This document shows positions 26,239-35,363 of a stretch of DNA of 64,000 nucleotides, in pieces. A program made the translations under genes and the position numbers. Each line of letters starts with the position of its first letter. Position 1 is the stretch's first letter. Origin of the DNA: an uncultured Prevotellaceae bacterium (GTDB lineage: Bacteria > Bacteroidota > Bacteroidia > Bacteroidales > Bacteroidaceae). The notes below the pieces were generated by a model, which saw nothing but the letters and a program-made list of their open reading frames with translations, ran no database searches and was not told the DNA's origin. The stretch is taken from NCBI GenBank assembly GCA_900316285.1, contig ONCG01000013.1, positions 1 through 64,000 on the forward strand. The letters run 5' to 3'.

Positions 26239-26556
26239 TTATCTTAAATACTTCATCCATGCAAACCGGCGACGCGTGAGCAGATAGTTGGGATCATACA
26301 TGTGCTCGTAGGCTTCGCGCTCAAACGAGATGTTCATATAGGCTCGGCCATGCAAGGGCAGGCGGATGAGCCATTCCACAAAGTACCACAAATAGAATCC
26401 CACGATGAACAGCTCCAACATCTGCGCAGTGTGGATGCGCTCGTGCTGGATGAGATCCGTGGTGATGGTGACGCCTTTGCGGCAGAACAGAAGGCCACAA
26501 ATGTTGATGGCGTCATACTTCCGGAACGGAATCAGTCTGTTGTGGATGATCTTCAT
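26239..26556 (-). CDS. Small membrane protein with HExxH motif
   Basis: This encodes 105 residues. HERIH (in LIQHERIHTAQMLELF) is an HExxH zinc motif, followed by a hydrophobic helix (FIVGFYLWYFVEWLIRL) and then ISFEREAYEH, which could supply the third ligand (E-x-EA) as in gluzincins. It is much shorter than known M48/M56 enzymes, so it could be a minimal membrane peptidase-like protein. I recall similar unnamed short proteins in Bacteroidetes. It ends 3 bases from the shared terminator. Catalytic function is inference. Confidence 0.75.
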   Translation of the reverse strand: MKIIHNRLIPFRKYDAINICGLLFCRKGVTITTDLIQHERIHTAQMLELFIVGFYLWYFVEWLIRLPLHGRAYMNISFEREAYEHMYDPNYLLTRRRFAWMKYLR

Positions 26557-26684
26557 CTCTATCGAACCATCTTCTATCTATTGTTAAAAACGCAAAAAGT
26601 AGGCCAAATATTTTATTTCTTGGTGCAAGTTTTTGGGGCTTCACTCGTTTTATGAGCGAAAATTGATTAATTTTGCAACACAGT

Positions 26685-27164
26685 ATGAAAAAGAAATGGT
26701 ACAGAATTGCCAATAGCTCACTTTCAGCCCTGCTGGTATTGCTGGGCTTTGAGGCTTGCACGGGCATGGAGAACGGTGGAGAGGAATATGGTACTCCCAC
26801 CGTTGACTTTCATGTGGTAGGACAAGTGACGGATGCAGAGGGAAAACCTATCGAAGGCATCCGTGTAACAACACGTGGCTATTATGACTTCAACGATGGC
26901 ACAATGGAGCAAACCACCTACACCGACAAGGAGGGGCGTTACGCAACAAAGGAGGTGAAAAGCATCGGGATTGATCCTGGGATGAAGGTTGTGTTTGAAG
27001 ATGTCGACGGCGAGGCCAACGGCGGATTGTTTGCAGCCGATTCGATTTCTTCCGATGCTATGGCGAAAGAGAAAGTGAAGAAAGGCGACGGCAACTGGTA
27101 TGAAGGCGGGTATGAGCTGACGGCCAATGCAAAGTTGAAGCCAGAGGTACATGACAATGAGTAA
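26685..27164 (+). CDS. Radical SAM-associated putative lipoprotein
   Basis: The start is at 26685 (MKKKWYRIANSSLSALLVLLGFEAC); the Cys at residue 25 follows a lipobox-like LGFEA, so it should be lipidated. After the Cys come GMENGGEEYGTPTVDF and a transthyretin-like/carboxypeptidase-regulatory fold (VVGQVTDAEGKPIEGIRVTTRG). This matches the TIGR04134-type lipoproteins that always sit next to a TIGR04133-type radical SAM enzyme, which overlaps this gene's end. A TAATTTTGC -7 box lies at 26668-26676. It is presumably the enzyme's substrate or partner; the chemistry is not known to me. Confidence 0.85.
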   Translation: MKKKWYRIANSSLSALLVLLGFEACTGMENGGEEYGTPTVDFHVVGQVTDAEGKPIEGIRVTTRGYYDFNDGTMEQTTYTDKEGRYATKEVKSIGIDPGMKVVFEDVDGEANGGLFAADSISSDAMAKEKVKKGDGNWYEGGYELTANAKLKPEVHDNE

Positions 27165-28272
27165 TCAGCAAACGATGGAAGATGCGAGGAAACTGGGAGT
27201 GCGCAAGCGGTTAGGATTGGAAACGGCACGTCGCATCCAGTTGAACTTGGCGAAGGAACATCCGCTGAGGCAGCTGTTTTGGGAGTGTACGCTAAGGTGC
27301 AACCTCCATTGTCGCCATTGTGGCAGCGATTGCAAGTCGTTACCCCCGACAATGGGGAAGACCGACATGCCGCGTGAGGACTTCTTCACGGTGTTGGACT
27401 CGATTGCTGCAAAGACCGATGCCCACCAGGTGTTCGTCATCGTAACGGGAGGCGAACCGCTCATGAGGAGCGACATCGTGGAATGTGGACGTGGTATCTA
27501 TGAACGTGGATTCCCTTGGGGCATGGTGAGCAACGGACTGGCCCTGACGGCCGAGAAACTGCAGGCATTGCTGCAGGCGGGCATGCATTCGATGACGATC
27601 AGCATCGACGGTCTGAAGGAAAACCACAACTGGATGCGTGGCCATGAGCAAAGTTTCGATCGTGTGGATCGGGCACTTTCGTTTCTCAACTCCATCAAAA
27701 CTTCCTATTTTCAATACGATGTGGTCACCTGTGTCACCGAACATAACTATGCTGAGCTGACAGCCCTGCGCGAGTACCTTATCAAAAAAGGCGTGCGCGC
27801 GTGGCGATTGTTCACGGTTTTCCCAGTGGGCAGGGCAGCGAGCGATCCCGAACTGCAACTCACGAATGAGCATCTGCGTGGGTTGATGGCTTTCATCCGC
27901 GAGACGCGACGTGAAGGTCGCATCAAGGCGAGCTACGGCTGTGAAGGATTCTTGGGGTCGTTCGAAAGTGAAGTCCGCGATGGATTCTTTTTCTGTCGCG
28001 CTGGTGTGTTGGTGGGTTCCGTGCTGGTGGATGGTAATATCTCTGCCTGTGCAAGCATCCGTTCAGACTATGTGCAGGGAAACATCTATCAAGATGACTT
28101 CACGGACGTTTGGGAACATCGGTTCGGGCTTTATCGCAATCGCGAGTGGATGAAGAAGGATGAATGTGGCGAATGCGAGATGTGGCGCTACTGTCGTGGT
28201 AACGGCATGCACCTACGTGATGAACAGGGTCGCTTGCTCACATGCCATCTAAAGAGACTTTCTACTGAATAA
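27157..28272 (+). CDS. Radical SAM/SPASM enzyme paired with lipoprotein (TIGR04133-like)
   Basis: The ATG at 27157 has AGAGG nine bases upstream (an ATG at 27151 is too close) and overlaps the lipoprotein stop by 8 bases, so translation is coupled. The CxxxCxxC cluster is CNLHCRHC (about residue 49), followed by VTGGEPL and MVSNG, typical of SAM radical barrels. A C-terminal SPASM region binds extra Fe-S clusters (CASIRSDYVQGNI.., DECGECEMWRYCRGNG). SPASM enzymes usually modify peptides or proteins. The lipoprotein encoded immediately upstream is the obvious candidate target or escort. Confidence 0.9.
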   Translation: MSNQQTMEDARKLGVRKRLGLETARRIQLNLAKEHPLRQLFWECTLRCNLHCRHCGSDCKSLPPTMGKTDMPREDFFTVLDSIAAKTDAHQVFVIVTGGEPLMRSDIVECGRGIYERGFPWGMVSNGLALTAEKLQALLQAGMHSMTISIDGLKENHNWMRGHEQSFDRVDRALSFLNSIKTSYFQYDVVTCVTEHNYAELTALREYLIKKGVRAWRLFTVFPVGRAASDPELQLTNEHLRGLMAFIRETRREGRIKASYGCEGFLGSFESEVRDGFFFCRAGVLVGSVLVDGNISACASIRSDYVQGNIYQDDFTDVWEHRFGLYRNREWMKKDECGECEMWRYCRGNGMHLRDEQGRLLTCHLKRLSTE

Positions 28273-28274
28273 TT

Positions 28275-28306
28275 TTTGTGGGTTGCGTTTTTTTTCATAA
28301 CTTTGC
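28275..28306 (+). promoter_or_regulatory. Promoter of the helicase-exonuclease gene
   Basis: TTTG (28275-28278) and TAACTTTGC (28298-28306) are 19 bases apart, placing the start near 28312. This gives a very short leader and makes the ATG at 28326 the likely start. Confidence 0.75.
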
Positions 28307-28325
28307 CGATATAAAGATGCGAAGT

Positions 28326-31211
28326 ATGGAGAAAGAAACCAATTTCCAACCCGATGACAGTCAGCGAGAAGTCATCAAAGCTGAAGGTGGATATCATTTG
28401 GTACTGGCACCACCGGGATGCGGCAAGACCCAGATTCTAACCGAGCGCATTCGTCGTGCCCACCAGAAAGACGGAGTGGCTTATAGCGACATGCTATGTC
28501 TGACGTTCACCAATCGTGCGGCACGAGGCATGGTAGAGCGCATTCGCGAGAACATCACCGACGATGATATCTCACAGGTCTACGTGGGCAACGTACACCG
28601 CTTTTGTTCGAAGTTTCTATTTGAGAATAATATCATCCCCGCCGAGACATCCATTATCGACGACGAGGATGCCATCAGCATTGTGGCACGCTATCTGGAC
28701 GAAGACGAGATGAAAGTTGCAGAGAATGCCACACGCCGCCGCGAATACTTCGACTTCATCCATTTCTCACACTTCATGCGGCAACTACGCTCTTCGCAAC
28801 CTCGCGAACTGCGAATGCATCCCGAGTGCTGCAACAGCGACAACATTGAAGCCATGAAGAAGATCTGCGAGGTACAGCAGATGCCGGTTGAAGTCAACTC
28901 CATGCTCGACATCTATGACCATACTGATTTCTATTTGACGGCCTCGCGCATGGACGGCTACGACCTTGGCTCGCAAGTCATCATCGACCGACTGCTCAAC
29001 AAAATGAATGCAGCCCGACAATATGAGCTATATAAGAGAGAAAACCACCTGGTTGACTTTGAGGATCTGCTGATTATGACGTATGACAGTTTAAGCAGCT
29101 CCTTCTTGAACGACTCTTCAGAAAACCTCTCACCTACTCCTTCAACCGATGGCGAGGGAAGCCAGGTTCCCCCCACGACCTATAAACGATACCGCTGGAT
29201 ACAGGTCGACGAAGTACAGGACCTCAATCCTTTACAACTGGCCATCATCGACCTGATTACCGAAAAGCCTGCATCTAACACCACATCTACCCCTGCCTAT
29301 TGGAAAGGGGCCGATGATGCAGCATTGAGAAGAAAGGCGGAAAGTGAAGATCGTTCTTTCACCGTCATGTATCTCGGCGACGAACAGCAGGCCATCTTCT
29401 CGTTCATGGGTGCACGGCTGGGCACTCTCAACAGCCTGCGCCAGCGTTGCCAGGGACACCTGCATCATCTCTCCACGAATCATCGCTCACCAAGCTACCT
29501 GCTCGAAGTCTACAACGAATACGCTCGAAACGTGCTCGGCATCGACAAAGCCCTGTTGCCCAAGGCTGCTCTTCACACGCCGCATACAGAGCAACTCTCC
29601 TCTCCTTCAAAGAAACCGAAAGAGGTTCCGCTTCGCATCCTTCGTAGCAACATCCTCGAAACGGAGTATTTTGATGTGTCGCGTCAGGCACAACTGTTCC
29701 AAGAAGCCAATCCCGACGAGACCACGGCCATCATTGTAAACTCAAATGCCGATGCTGACCTCATCAGTGCTGAACTGCAGAAGATGGGACAGTCGCATTT
29801 CAAGGTGTCGGGCGAGGATTTGTTTGCCACTCGCGAGATGAAACTCTTGCTTTCTCATCTGAACGTGCTGGCCAACGAGCATAACTTTATAGCTTGGGCA
29901 CGACTCCTCAAAGGCTTTGGCGTGACGGCATCGAATGCCTTTGCTCGCAACTTCGTGCAGTCGTTGCGCCAACGTGCCATGCTGCCCTGCGACTTCCTGG
30001 TTTACGAGAACAGCACTTATCTCGAGGAGTTTGTCAGAACGTATGAAAGCGAGGAAATCGTGGTTTTCGACACCGAGACCACAGGACTCGACGTGTTCAA
30101 CGACGAAATTGTGCAGATTGCAGCCGTGCGCATGCGGCAAGGAGAAATCGTGGAGGGCTCTGCCTTCAACGTGTACATGCAGACCACGCATCCCATTCCC
30201 GAAAAGTTGGGCGACATCGATAACCCCATTCTCGAAGAGCTGAAACATCACGAACTATTATCTCCGCAAAAGGGTCTGCAATGCTTCTTGGGCTATGTGG
30301 GCAACAGTCCGCTATTGGGCCACAACGCGATGTTCGACTGGCAGATACTTCAGAACAACATCAAGAGACAAATCGCGGCTCCCTCTTCTTCAAGTGATAA
30401 TCAGGATACGGCTCCCCTACCCTTCGACTCCCTGAAACTCATTCGCCTCCTTGCACCAGATCTGAAACAATACAAACTGAAATATCTGCTCGCCGTGCTC
30501 GGATTGGAAGGCGAAAATAGCCACTTGGCAGACGCCGACGTAGCTGCCACCTGCTCGCTGGTGAACTATTGCTACCAGAAAGCACAGGAAGCCCTGCCAC
30601 AACAACGGAAGTTCCGTGAGCAAGCACGCGTGCAGGAACGGGTCAAAGCGCTACGCCGCAGCTACCGTGACTACTACCGGCAGGCACTCGCTACATTAAA
30701 CGAAAAAACGTCCTCCACTCCAGCCATCCTCCTTGAGCTACAACGCTTCCACGACCACCTGGTCGAAGCCGGCGTGATTGAGCCCGTCAAAAAGTTGCAC
30801 TATGTATTGAACTATGTGGAAGAAGAACTCCTCGACCCCGAGAATGAACAAACGCTCGGGCAGCAACTGGCCGCCCACATCATAGAAATCAATACTTTGA
30901 AGGAGGCAGATCTTTGTAATAGCCATCACATCGAAGATCGCATTTTCGTTACAACGGTACACAAAGCAAAAGGATTGGAATTCGACAATGTCATTGTCTT
31001 CGATGCCGTGGAGGACCGTTATCCAAGCTACTTCAACCGCAACAACCCAACGGCCATTGCCGAGGATGCCCGAAAGTTCTACGTAGCCATCACTCGGGCA
31101 CGCAAGCGCCTCTATGTGTCGCAATGCCTCACACGCATCGACTTTCACAACCAGCATCAAAAACGCCGCCTCACTCGGTTTATGCTTCCCATACAAAAAT
31201 ACTTCGGATAA
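28326..31211 (+). CDS. UvrD/Rep-type helicase with inserted DEDDh exonuclease domain
   Basis: This encodes 961 residues. Superfamily 1A motifs: Walker A APPGCGKT (residues 28-35), CLTFTNRAA, DEVQD (295-299), YLGDEQQAIFSFMGA, LSTNHRS, VTTVHKAKGLEFDNVIVFDAVED and FYVAITRARKRLYVS. Between motifs IV and V a DnaQ-like exonuclease is inserted: VVFDTETTGLD (Asp582, Glu584), GHNAMFDWQIL and HLADADVAAT. One chain can thus unwind DNA and trim 3' ends. Residues near 270-285 (SPTPSTDGEGSQVPP) look like a repeat-derived insert before motif II. It has its own promoter and is not part of the radical SAM operon. The role is probably DNA repair, which is inference. Confidence 0.92.
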   Translation: MEKETNFQPDDSQREVIKAEGGYHLVLAPPGCGKTQILTERIRRAHQKDGVAYSDMLCLTFTNRAARGMVERIRENITDDDISQVYVGNVHRFCSKFLFENNIIPAETSIIDDEDAISIVARYLDEDEMKVAENATRRREYFDFIHFSHFMRQLRSSQPRELRMHPECCNSDNIEAMKKICEVQQMPVEVNSMLDIYDHTDFYLTASRMDGYDLGSQVIIDRLLNKMNAARQYELYKRENHLVDFEDLLIMTYDSLSSSFLNDSSENLSPTPSTDGEGSQVPPTTYKRYRWIQVDEVQDLNPLQLAIIDLITEKPASNTTSTPAYWKGADDAALRRKAESEDRSFTVMYLGDEQQAIFSFMGARLGTLNSLRQRCQGHLHHLSTNHRSPSYLLEVYNEYARNVLGIDKALLPKAALHTPHTEQLSSPSKKPKEVPLRILRSNILETEYFDVSRQAQLFQEANPDETTAIIVNSNADADLISAELQKMGQSHFKVSGEDLFATREMKLLLSHLNVLANEHNFIAWARLLKGFGVTASNAFARNFVQSLRQRAMLPCDFLVYENSTYLEEFVRTYESEEIVVFDTETTGLDVFNDEIVQIAAVRMRQGEIVEGSAFNVYMQTTHPIPEKLGDIDNPILEELKHHELLSPQKGLQCFLGYVGNSPLLGHNAMFDWQILQNNIKRQIAAPSSSSDNQDTAPLPFDSLKLIRLLAPDLKQYKLKYLLAVLGLEGENSHLADADVAATCSLVNYCYQKAQEALPQQRKFREQARVQERVKALRRSYRDYYRQALATLNEKTSSTPAILLELQRFHDHLVEAGVIEPVKKLHYVLNYVEEELLDPENEQTLGQQLAAHIIEINTLKEADLCNSHHIEDRIFVTTVHKAKGLEFDNVIVFDAVEDRYPSYFNRNNPTAIAEDARKFYVAITRARKRLYVSQCLTRIDFHNQHQKRRLTRFMLPIQKYFG

Positions 31212-31285
31212 GATTGTATTTGAAGCAAAAGAGTAAGGCGATACTGTTTGTGAAGTTGATAAAAGAAGGAATCCGCAGGGACGAT

Positions 31286-31627
31286 TCAGCCGCGGTCGTA
31301 GTGGGGCATCTCGTCGGGCAAAACGATGGAAATCTCAACAAGGCCGCGCACCTCTCCATCCTCACGCCAAGGGGTTTGATAGATGAATTTGCGTTGTCCA
31401 TGCTTACTAATGGTGTAGCAATGAGGATGGTTGTTCTCTATCATATCACGAATGATGGCCTTTGAACGATCGTTGTGGCAAGGCATGAGGTTTTGACCAA
31501 CCATACTCTCACCTGTTTTTGAGAACGTCTGGCGAGAACGCTGATTCATGTAAAGCACCGTGCCTTCACAGTCGCACACAGTAACGGCAGCATCGATGTC
31601 TTCTGCCCAGTCGAAATTTGTATTCAT
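31286..31627 (-). CDS. Stand-alone PAS-domain protein
   Basis: This encodes 113 residues forming a single PAS fold: AVTVCDCEGTVLYMNQRSRQTF, GQNLMPCHN, YTISKHGQRKFIYQTPW, GLVEISIVLPDE. There is no kinase, cyclase or DNA-binding part. The Cys/His pair in MPCHND could hold a cofactor, but that is guesswork. It lies 26 bases after the aguB-like gene in the same direction, so it ends that operon. It may sense redox state or a small ligand for another protein. Confidence 0.85.
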   Translation of the reverse strand: MNTNFDWAEDIDAAVTVCDCEGTVLYMNQRSRQTFSKTGESMVGQNLMPCHNDRSKAIIRDMIENNHPHCYTISKHGQRKFIYQTPWREDGEVRGLVEISIVLPDEMPHYDRG

Positions 31628-31653
31628 AAGGTTGTTGATTGCTTGAAATGTAA

Positions 31654-32550
31654 CTAATCCGCGAAACGCTTCAAAATGTTGCTATAAGCATCGATACGAC
31701 GATCGCGCAGGAAGGGCCACCAGCGGCGCACCTGTTCGGAGCGTGAGAGGCTGACAGTGACAACCTGTCTGATTTCCTCATCCTTCGGTGCCCGATAAAG
31801 GAACTCGCCCTGCGGACCGACCACCATCGACGAACCCCAGAACTGAATGCCATGGGTCTGGCCAGAAGGATCTTCTTCGTGTCCGACTCTGTTCACCGTG
31901 ACCACTGGCAAGCCATTGGCAACGGCATGACCGCGCTGAACAGTTGTCCAAGCCTCTCGCTGGCGCTCCTGCTCATCGGCAGTATCCGACGACTCGTAGC
32001 CGATGGCGGTGGGATAGATCAGTAGTTCCGCCCCCTGCAAAGCCATCAGACGAGCAGCTTCAGGATACCACTGATCCCAGCAGACGAGCACGCCTAGACG
32101 GCCCACACTGGTCTGAATGGGCTTGAAACCTAAGTCGCCCGGCGTGAAGTAGAACTTCTCATAATAGGCGGGATCGTCGGGGATATGCATTTTCCGATAC
32201 TTGCCGGCAATGCTGCCATCGCGTTCCAGTACCACAGCGGTATTGTGATAGAGCCCGGCGGCACGGCGCTCGAACAGCGAAGTAACGATAACCACCTGCA
32301 GTTCCTTGGCCAATGCACCATAAAACTCCGTCGACGGGCCAGGGATGGGCTCAGCCTGATCGAACACATCCACGTTCTCTGTCTGGCAGAAATACAAGCC
32401 ATTGTGCAACTCCTGCAACACGATGAGTTCTGCACCCTCGGCAGCCAATTGGCGTATACCCTCGGCTAACCGCTTCATATTCTCGTCCCTGTCAGCAATG
32501 TTGTGCTGTTGCAGGACACCTACTTTCAGCTCCTTTTCCATATCTTCCAT
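31654..32550 (-). CDS. aguB: N-carbamoylputrescine amidase
   Basis: This encodes 298 residues of the nitrilase superfamily. The catalytic triad is Glu47 (VLQELHN), Lys120 (YRKMHIPDDP) and Cys157 (LVCWDQWYPE). The motifs and length match AguB, which converts N-carbamoylputrescine to putrescine in the arginine-agmatine route. It lies 37 bases after pyrD on the same strand. No agmatine deiminase gene is in the window. Internal ATG at 32541 is an alternative start. Confidence 0.9.
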   Translation of the reverse strand: MEDMEKELKVGVLQQHNIADRDENMKRLAEGIRQLAAEGAELIVLQELHNGLYFCQTENVDVFDQAEPIPGPSTEFYGALAKELQVVIVTSLFERRAAGLYHNTAVVLERDGSIAGKYRKMHIPDDPAYYEKFYFTPGDLGFKPIQTSVGRLGVLVCWDQWYPEAARLMALQGAELLIYPTAIGYESSDTADEQERQREAWTTVQRGHAVANGLPVVTVNRVGHEEDPSGQTHGIQFWGSSMVVGPQGEFLYRAPKDEEIRQVVTVSLSRSEQVRRWWPFLRDRRIDAYSNILKRFAD

Positions 32551-32586
32551 TTATCGTATGTTGCGACTGTCGCAACTATTAAAAAA

Positions 32587-33495
32587 TCATTCCAAGCACC
32601 CTATAATCTCACTCACCGACTGGCAGCCATGACGGTCGAGCCAAGCGTTGATGCCATCGCGCACCTTCATCGTCACCGTAGGATCAATGAAGTTGGCGGT
32701 GCCTATCTCGATGGCAGTAGCTCCTGCCATGAAGAATTCAATAGCATCCTCGGCGGTCATGATGCCACCCAGGCCCACAACGGGAATCTTCACCGCCTTT
32801 GCCACCTGCCAGACCATGCGAAGGGCCACTGGCTTCACGGCTGGACCGGAAAGACCACCCGTGGCAATGCTCAACAATGGACGACGGCGCTCAATGTCGA
32901 TGGCCATACCCATGAGCGTATTGATGAGCGACACCGAGTCGGCGCCCTCAGCCTCGCAGGCACGGGCAATATCGGCAATATTTGTTACATTCGGCGATAG
33001 TTTCACGATGAGCGTTTTATGATAGCGCTCACGCACAGCCCTCACCACGCTGGCAGCACCCTCACAACTTGTACCGAAGGCCATACCACCCTGCTTCACA
33101 TTCGGGCAGGATATGTTCAACTCGATGGCAGGAATCTTCTCGAGCGCATCGATGCGAGCAGCGCATTCCGCATAGTCGTCAGGCGCAGAGCCGCTCACGT
33201 TAACGATAACGTTTGTATCGATGTCCTTCACTTGCGGATAGATGTGCTCGCAGAAGTAGTCGACACCTTTATTTTGCAGCCCCACACAGTTCAGCATGCC
33301 ACTGGCCGTCTCTGCCATGCGCGGATAGTCGTTGCCCTCACGAGGATGCAACGTTGTTCCTTTCACGATAATACCGCCAATCTCATCAAGTGGCACAAAA
33401 TCCTGAAACTCCAGCCCATAACCAAACGTTCCCGATGCTGTCATCACCGGATTCTTCATTGCCAACTTTCCTATATTTACACGTAAATCAGCCAT
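32587..33495 (-). CDS. pyrD: Dihydroorotate dehydrogenase B, catalytic subunit
   Basis: This encodes 302 residues forming an FMN-binding TIM barrel. It oxidises dihydroorotate in pyrimidine synthesis and passes electrons to PyrK. Signs are [14 protein letters not shown], the active-site loop [13 protein letters not shown] with catalytic Cys (type 1B uses Cys), KLSPNVTNI, and the FMN phosphate site [28 protein letters not shown]. It follows pyrK with a 135-base gap that holds an 8-bp tandem repeat. Confidence 0.95.
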   Translation of the reverse strand: MADLRVNIGKLAMKNPVMTASGTFGYGLEFQDFVPLDEIGGIIVKGTTLHPREGNDYPRMAETASGMLNCVGLQNKGVDYFCEHIYPQVKDIDTNVIVNVSGSAPDDYAECAARIDALEKIPAIELNISCPNVKQGGMAFGTSCEGAASVVRAVRERYHKTLIVKLSPNVTNIADIARACEAEGADSVSLINTLMGMAIDIERRRPLLSIATGGLSGPAVKPVALRMVWQVAKAVKIPVVGLGGIMTAEDAIEFFMAGATAIEIGTANFIDPTVTMKVRDGINAWLDRHGCQSVSEIIGCLE

Positions 33496-33570
33496 TTCCT
33501 AGTTTCCTTGTTACTTTGTCACCTTGTTCTTTCTCCACTAAACTACGAAAGCGAGCAGAGCTCGTGGTCC

Positions 33571-33640
33571 TTTGTTACCTTGCAACTTTGTTACTTTGTT
33601 ACTTTGTTACTTTGTCACCTTGTTACCTTGTCACTTTGTC
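33571..33640. repeat. 8-bp tandem repeat (TTTGTTAC) between pyrK and pyrD
   Basis: About eight perfect and degenerate copies of TTTGTTAC/CTTGTTAC/TTTGTCAC run without break and overlap the last codons of pyrK by 10 bases. A shorter, more degenerate run occurs at 33500-33530. Such tracts can change length by slippage; here this would alter pyrK-pyrD spacing and, at the left edge, the pyrK C-terminus. Confidence 0.8.
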
Positions 33641-34440
33641 CAAAGTAGTTCCTCCTTATTAAATATAGGACCATCTTTGCACACACACACATGATGTACC
33701 GCTTCTGTGCCATCAGCCTCTATTTGGCGGATTTTCTCCACACAGCAAAGGCAGGCACCCAGACCACATGCCATCAGGTTTTCAAGAGATACTTGGCAGG
33801 CAACATCTTCTTTTTGAGCATAGCTAACCACGGCCTTCATCATAGGTGTGGGACCACAACACTGAATCATGTCGAACCGCTCCTGCTGCAGAACAGAATG
33901 TTGAGTGACGAAACCACGTTCACCGGCTGAACCGTCTTCAGTTGTTACCAACACGCGGCCATACTTCCTGAATTCATCAAGCTGCAACAAGTCGGCGGCA
34001 GTACGGGCACCAAGCAGAAAGGTTACCTCTACATCTTTATTACATTTCATCAGCATCGCACCCTGATAGAGCAGAGGAGCCACACCAACTCCACCTCCAA
34101 CGAGTAAGAATCTGCGCTCTCCTGCCTTGGGAACAGCAAAACTTCTGCCCAACGGCAACACACAATTCAAGATATCACCGGCATGAAGCTTTGCCAATCG
34201 ACGTGTTCCGTCGCCGATGGCAGCCACCAACAGCCACAACTCATTATGCTGGCGGTCGACAAAATGTATCGAGATGGGACGGCGCAAGAATGTTGTAGGG
34301 CTGTCGTCGACACGAACTTCCACAAACTGACCTGGCTCCATCTCTGGCAACCGCTCATCACTCGTCAGGCGAATAAGCACATAGCGAGCATGCACCTGCT
34401 CAACGGCACTTACAGTCAGATCCAAACAATATTTCTTCAT
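33631..34440 (-). CDS. pyrK: Dihydroorotate dehydrogenase B, electron-transfer subunit
   Basis: The start is at 34440 (MKKYCLDLTVS); an ATG six bases upstream is possible. The protein has a ferredoxin-reductase fold: FAD motif RRPISIH, NAD part LLVGGGVGVAPLL, and a C-terminal [2Fe-2S] site, CGLGACLCC...CVCKDGPIF. PyrK passes electrons from PyrD to NAD. It is the first gene of a minus-strand unit pyrK-pyrD-aguB-PAS. Confidence 0.95.
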   Translation of the reverse strand: MKKYCLDLTVSAVEQVHARYVLIRLTSDERLPEMEPGQFVEVRVDDSPTTFLRRPISIHFVDRQHNELWLLVAAIGDGTRRLAKLHAGDILNCVLPLGRSFAVPKAGERRFLLVGGGVGVAPLLYQGAMLMKCNKDVEVTFLLGARTAADLLQLDEFRKYGRVLVTTEDGSAGERGFVTQHSVLQQERFDMIQCCGPTPMMKAVVSYAQKEDVACQVSLENLMACGLGACLCCVEKIRQIEADGTEAVHHVCVCKDGPIFNKEELLWTK

Positions 34441-34470
34441 AAACAAATCTCTCTGATAAGGTATCGTGTT

Positions 34471-34502
34471 GCAAAGTTACAAAAAATCGAGCGCAGAACA
34501 AA
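34471..34502 (-). promoter_or_regulatory. pyrK-pyrD promoter
   Basis: On the minus strand TTTG (34502-34499) and TAACTTTGC (34479-34471) are 19 bases apart. The leader would be about 25 bases. No uracil-sensing hairpin was visible. Confidence 0.75.
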
Positions 34503-34553
34503 AGAAACCGTTTCTTTTTTATGCCGAGATGCCATAACTTCGCGGCTTTTGTC

Positions 34554-34630
34554 GCAAAGTTACGAATAAGTAAGCGAAATGCAAAACAAAAACCAAAGTT
34601 TTTGATTTCATTTCCGAACGAGAGGACTCG
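34554..34630 (-). repeat. Promoter-bearing dispersed repeat, copy A
   Basis: Read on the minus strand this (CGTTCGGAAATGAAATCAAA..TTACTTATTCGTAACTTTGC) is near-identical to 52700-52774 on the plus strand. It ends in a -7 box (TAACTTTGC, 34562-34554), but no open frame follows within 50 bases here, whereas copy B drives the HsdR-N gene. The gap 34503-34867 otherwise has only an AT-rich stretch. Confidence 0.75.
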
Positions 34631-34867
34631 AAAACTTGTTTTCGCTTGCACCATCAAGAATTTAGGTGGAACCAAAGATACAAAAAATCGAGTAAGTAAA
34701 CAAAAAGAAATCGACTTCTTTTTTTGCTGAAGAGTAAATAGCAGAAAAAAGCAGTAGGTTCGACATCATCTGACGGCAATTGAATACCGATTGAGAAATG
34801 TCGAACCTACTCACAGGCGATTGTTAAAGCAAAGAAAAAATTGAGTGGAAAACGACACCTGCGAGAG

Positions 34868-35332
34868 TTACTTCTTGGGCAGGAACGTTTCCCATGTTTG
34901 GTCATCAAAGAAGATGCGAATCTCAGTTATCTTACGTTGTGGTTTGTCAATATTTTTCACAACGTATTGCTCTATGTTTTTGGGTGTAGAATTAACACCC
35001 TGTACAAAACCACCTGCCTGAGAGGCAATCGATGGGGCAGTAGAGGGCGTCTCAAAATCAAGCAGCGCTTCTTTCGAATCAGTAGAACCACCAGTCGAAG
35101 CTACACTTTCACCTTTAGACACATCTATATACATGGGACCATTGCCGAAGAGCAACCAGTCAGTTGAAATGCTGGGCAAACTGTTCTTGATCGCTTCGAC
35201 AATATTAAGCGATGGGTTAGTACGTCCATTAAAAATTCCGCTAAGGGTAGCGGGGGAGATTTTTATGAACTGAGCAAAGACCTGTTGGGTCATGTGCTGA
35301 CTCTCCATAATGCGTCTGATTCTATCTTTCAT
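34868..35332 (-). CDS. XRE-family transcriptional regulator
   Basis: This encodes 154 residues. The N-terminal helix-turn-helix is MTQQVFAQFIKISPATLSGIFNGRTNPSLNIVEAI (residues 14-48), followed by STDWLLFGNGPMY, common in Bacteroidales XRE proteins. The middle is a Ser/Thr-rich linker and the end (KITEIRIFFDDQTWETFLPKK) is a conserved tail. There is no ligand domain. It stands alone with its own promoter (35407-35437) and a candidate operator in the leader (AGTCC/GGACT at 35364-35379). Confidence 0.85.
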   Translation of the reverse strand: MKDRIRRIMESQHMTQQVFAQFIKISPATLSGIFNGRTNPSLNIVEAIKNSLPSISTDWLLFGNGPMYIDVSKGESVASTGGSTDSKEALLDFETPSTAPSIASQAGGFVQGVNSTPKNIEQYVVKNIDKPQRKITEIRIFFDDQTWETFLPKK

Positions 35333-35363
35333 CTTCTCGAAAATTATGTCATTTTTCTAAGCA

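Noticed and set aside
33571-33640. TTACTTTG repeats as tandem promoters on the plus strand
   Set aside because: Spacing inside the box is one base short of TAnnTTTG, and no plus-strand gene follows.
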